Shown: piece by piece, positions 4,778 through 5,825 of the stretch | Layout: every line of letters begins with the position of its first letter | Numbering within the stretch: position 1 is the stretch's first letter | Assembly (NCBI GenBank): GCA_905203475.1 | Contig: CAJKWD010000046.1 | Coordinates: 1 to 5,825, forward strand | Reading direction: 5' to 3' | DNA from: an uncultured Acholeplasmataceae bacterium | Lineage (GTDB): Bacteria > Bacillota_I > Bacilli_A > RF39 > UBA660 | Length of the DNA stretch: 5,825 nt | Translations under genes and position numbers: made by a program | The notes under the pieces: generated by a model | Databases searched by the model: none | Told to the model about the DNA's origin: nothing | The model's input: only the letters and a program-made list of their open reading frames with translations

Positions 4778-4834
4778 AATGATGTCAAGTTGTGTCGGAA
4801 TATACAGAAAGCTATATGTTCCATATTGAAATTA

Positions 4835-4843
4835 TGATATACT
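4835..4843 (+). promoter_or_regulatory. Extended -10 promoter of the LicD-family gene
   Basis: TGA-TATACT (4835-4843) is a near-consensus extended -10. No convincing -35 is present at 16-18 bases. The expected start is near 4850, giving a leader of about 23 nt that includes GGTGA (4862-4866), six bases before ATG 4873. Confidence 0.65.
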
Positions 4844-4872
4844 AAAAACAATAGATAGTATGGTGAATTTAA

Positions 4873-5712
4873 ATGGAATATAACTATGTTATAAATCAAG
4901 ATATCGATGGAACGGATGTTACATTAAGAAAATTACAATTGGTATTATTGTCAATGTTAAAAGATATAGATAAAATATGTAGAAAACATAATATTAACTA
5001 TCTTTTATTTTCTGGGAGTGTATTAGGAGCTGTTCGTCATCATGGTTTTATACCATGGGATGATGATTTAGATATTGCAATTCATCGAGATCAATATACA
5101 CAATTATTAAGAGCTTTACAGGAAGACTTACCAGAAAAATATGTAGTTCAGTGCTTTGATTTAGATGAACGTTATTTAGTACCATTTCCTGCTATGAAAA
5201 TCAGATTGAAAAACACATATGTAGAAGAAGAAAATATCCTTTTAAAAAATAAATGTACAGATTGTGATGGTGTATTCATCGATGTATTTCTATTAAATTA
5301 TGTATCCGAAGATAAAAAAATGGATTATCATTGGCGTATAAAAAATACTTGTTTAGCAACGGTAATTACAACATTAGAAAATATGAATCAAAATCCTATT
5401 TCATTAAAGAAACAGTTTTTACAAAATGCGATTGATTATGGAAATCAAAATCGAAATAGTAAACTCATTGGAGATGAAATCACTTGGATTTACAATTCTC
5501 CTAGTAAACCGTATATTTATCGTTATGATGATATATTTCCTACCAAGTTGTATCAATTTGAAGATGGAATGTTTCCTGTACCAAACAATCCAGAGGCTTT
5601 TTTGAAAGCACACTATGGAAAGCACTATATGGAATATCCACCAGAAGATAAAAGAGCGCCAAAGCATATGAAATATGTTAGTTTATTATCTGACCATAAA
5701 GTTCAAAAATAA
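4873..5712 (+). CDS. licD: LicD-family phosphotransferase for cell-surface glycopolymers
   Basis: A 279-residue cytosolic protein of the LicD family, nucleotidyltransferase-fold enzymes that transfer phosphocholine or related phospho-groups onto teichoic acids, capsules or other surface glycans. The signature is clear: a helical N-terminal part with LLSMLKDIDKICRKHNI (25-41), SGSVLGAVRHHGFIPWDDD (47-65) containing the acidic metal site D63, D64, D65 and D67, a central GVFIDVF (133-139), and the usual C-terminal ending with FPVPNNPEAFLKAHYG and the YPPEDKR segment (255-261). Length and motif order match complete family members. C128, C131 and nearby residues (KCTDCDG) are an addition of unclear meaning. 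It has its own promoter and follows a terminator, so it is a single-gene unit. No choline uptake, choline kinase or cytidylyltransferase gene is in view, so the transferred group cannot be stated. Confidence 0.93.
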   Translation: MEYNYVINQDIDGTDVTLRKLQLVLLSMLKDIDKICRKHNINYLLFSGSVLGAVRHHGFIPWDDDLDIAIHRDQYTQLLRALQEDLPEKYVVQCFDLDERYLVPFPAMKIRLKNTYVEEENILLKNKCTDCDGVFIDVFLLNYVSEDKKMDYHWRIKNTCLATVITTLENMNQNPISLKKQFLQNAIDYGNQNRNSKLIGDEITWIYNSPSKPYIYRYDDIFPTKLYQFEDGMFPVPNNPEAFLKAHYGKHYMEYPPEDKRAPKHMKYVSLLSDHKVQK

Positions 5713-5714
5713 AC

Positions 5715-5743
5715 TTTTCATGATGATAAAAATGTGTTAAAAT
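5715..5743 (+). promoter_or_regulatory. Probable promoter of the gene at the right edge
   Basis: TGT-TAAAAT (5735-5743) is an extended -10, with TTTTCA (5715-5720) as a partial -35 at 17 bases. Expected start near 5750, followed by AGGAG (5753-5757) and AGGTGA (5761-5766). Confidence 0.55.
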
Positions 5744-5771
5744 GTAAATAGTAGGAGACTAGGTGATAGAT

Positions 5772-5825
5772 ATGAGAAATAGAACTTGTGTTAGCCAAAA
5801 GTTACCATGGGGGGGGGTATTTAAG
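5772..5825 (+). CDS. Start of an unidentified gene, cut by the window end
   Basis: An open frame begins at ATG 5772, six bases after AGGTG (5761-5765) and behind a plausible promoter, and stays open for 18 codons to the last base. The readable residues (MRNRTCVSQKLPWGG and on) are too few to assign a family. A run of nine G (5809-5817) falls at codons 13-16, encoding Trp-Gly-Gly-Val, and any change in its length would shift the frame. It may be a real gene, a phase-variable gene, or a sequence damaged by an assembly error at a contig edge. Confidence 0.45.
   Translation, partial: MRNRTCVSQKLPWGGVFK
5809..5817. repeat. Homopolymer run of nine G
   Basis: Nine consecutive G occur within the first codons of the partial gene at the right edge. 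It is by far the longest G or C run in a strongly AT-rich window. Such tracts can change length by slipped-strand mispairing, but they are also typical sites of sequencing error. Confidence 0.9.

Noticed and set aside
5419..5667. Minus-strand open frame opposite the LicD gene
   Set aside because: It lies within a well-supported gene and has no start signals or recognisable domain.
1..5825. CRISPR array, insertion sequence, integrase, toxin-antitoxin pair or phage genes
   Set aside because: No repeated spacer pattern, terminal inverted repeats with transposase, or recognisable products of these classes were seen on either strand.

Overview
The window looks like chromosomal DNA from a low-GC Bacillota, possibly an Erysipelotrichia-type or related gut lineage. 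The support is strongly AT-rich coding sequence, AGGAGG/GGTGA-type ribosome binding sites, consensus TATAAT promoters (several with an extended TG), intrinsic terminators, and family matches typical of Firmicutes. The lineage is inferred from style and gene content; no marker gene is present.

Layout from left to right. (1) A 190-residue protein of unknown function with two membrane segments near its C-terminus (65-637), with its own promoter. (2) A divergent heavy-metal resistance module. An ArsR/SmtB-type sensor-repressor on the minus strand (657-998) faces a plus-strand operon of a free-standing 73-residue heavy-metal-associated (HMA) domain (1140-1361) and a P1B-2 zinc/cadmium/lead-type export ATPase without any N-terminal HMA domain (1370-3232). 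The 141-bp gap holds two face-to-face consensus promoters and three TGAA-N6-TTCA-type operators. One fills the -35/-10 spacer of the operon promoter, one lies just past its expected start point, and one overlaps the -35 of the repressor promoter. A strong terminator is built into the last codons of the ATPase. (3) A TtcA-family PP-loop tRNA thiolase (3291-4112) with its own promoter. (4) A 280-nt gene-free stretch (4113-4392). It contains an extended -10 promoter and then about 175 nt of RNA whose first and last bases pair and which ends in seven T: closing stem, large central bubble, terminal arm. This resembles the 6S RNA fold, but the sequence could also be a leader controlling the next gene. 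(5) A zinc-ribbon plus TM2-domain membrane protein (4393-4755, TTG start) with its own terminator. (6) A LicD-family enzyme (4873-5712), likely acting on cell-surface polymers. (7) The first 18 codons of another gene (5772 to the window end), interrupted by a run of nine G.

How the parts work together. In the metal module, excess Zn(II), Cd(II) or Pb(II) should bind the repressor at its intact alpha-5 site and release the operators. This induces both the cytosolic HMA domain and the efflux ATPase, while the repressor controls itself through the third operator. The remaining genes appear to be single-gene transcription units, most with their own promoter and some with their own terminator; I see no functional link among them. 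No CRISPR array, transposase, integrase or tRNA/rRNA gene was seen. The least explained elements are the structured RNA at 4194-4368, the unknown protein at the left end and the G-run at the right end.
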